Under the pieces are notes generated by a model, which was not told the origin of the DNA, searched no databases, and saw only the letters and a list, made by a program, of their open reading frames with translations. Of a stretch of 22,998 nt of DNA, positions 22,908-22,998 are shown piece after piece. The first letter of the stretch is position 1. Each line of letters begins with the position of its first letter. The stretch lies in contig CAKZVN010000235.1 in NCBI GenBank assembly GCA_937922105.1, forward strand, positions 1 to 22,998, given 5' to 3'. A program made the translations under genes and the position numbers. This stretch comes from an uncultured Litorilinea sp. (GTDB taxonomy: Bacteria > Chloroflexota > Anaerolineae > Caldilineales > Caldilineaceae).

Positions 22908-22998
22908 ATGACCATCACACCCACCATCCGGCGCATCTTTCCCGCCCCCTATAGCGTGCCCAACGGCCTGCACGCCGACGGTGACCGGCTCTGGGTCG
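22908..22998 (+). CDS. Start of a further gene, possibly a beta-propeller protein (truncated by window end)
   Basis: Thirty codons are visible from the ATG at 22908, with MTITPTIRRIFPAPYSVPNG and then LHADGDRLWV. The pattern VPNGL-x-ADGDRLWV resembles the first blade of SMP-30/YncE-like or other six- or seven-bladed propellers. This is too short for a firm call. It lies 24 bases after the dehydrogenase stop and is probably co-transcribed, although its ribosome site (GAGAAAG region) is weak. Confidence 0.5.
   Translation, partial: MTITPTIRRIFPAPYSVPNGLHADGDRLWV

Overview
This window is a GC-rich (roughly 60-65% G+C by eye), densely packed stretch of bacterial chromosome. It carries central-carbon and sugar-metabolism genes plus several accessory genes. 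I see no rRNA, tRNA, CRISPR array or complete insertion sequence. The mix (two phosphofructokinase genes in tandem, an enlarged class II aldolase, a TtuD-type glycerate kinase, several Gfo/Idh/MocA oxidoreductases, lipoprotein sugar-binding proteins, AUG/GUG starts behind AGGAGG-like ribosome sites) would fit Chloroflexota, Anaerolineae-like bacteria. That placement is inference from gene content, since no phylogenetic marker gene is present.

Layout. Positions 1-3348 (+): the end of a 6-phosphofructokinase, a second and different phosphofructokinase with PPi-type active-site residues, and a long class II fructose-bisphosphate aldolase-like protein, closed by a strong hairpin terminator (3395-3430). 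Positions 3494-5157 (-): a small CBM48/isoamylase N-domain protein translationally coupled to glycerate 2-kinase. Positions 5323-12019 (-): a PfkB sugar kinase, D-lyxose isomerase, an internally duplicated solute-binding lipoprotein, an MscS-type channel and a type II haloacid dehalogenase-like protein. Two of these junctions are overlapping or nearly abutting. Positions 12142-16970 (-): sulfatase, a membrane-anchored RNase Sa-like guanyl ribonuclease, its barstar-type inhibitor, a membrane-linked alpha/beta hydrolase and a Cof-type HAD phosphatase. From the RNase to the phosphatase the stop and start codons overlap or lie 1 nt apart.

Positions 17271-18893 (-): a GNAT acetyltransferase downstream of an atypical Gfo/Idh/MocA oxidoreductase. 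This pair is divergent from a canonical Gfo/Idh/MocA oxidoreductase at 19117-20172 (+). Positions 20278-21459 (-): a class V (CefD/Csd-like) aminotransferase. Positions 21841-22998 (+): an Ldh_2-family malate/lactate dehydrogenase and the first codons of a further gene, probably co-transcribed.

How it fits together. The left part covers upper glycolysis and the entry of glycerate, with glycogen-type carbohydrate binding alongside. The middle operon looks like uptake or sensing plus isomerisation and phosphorylation of a pentose or hexose (D-lyxose/D-mannose type), although no ABC permease is present. The most unusual unit is the RNase-barstar pair: a secreted-type ribonuclease domain on a membrane anchor and an 80-residue Pro/Ala/Thr linker, immediately followed by its cytosolic inhibitor and a membrane-associated hydrolase. 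Several transcription units share an extended -10 promoter of the form TGC-TAYAMT or a close variant. Two long intergenic regions hold a dispersed-repeat-like palindromic element (17070-17179) and a compositionally distinct segment of unknown origin (about 21540-21700).
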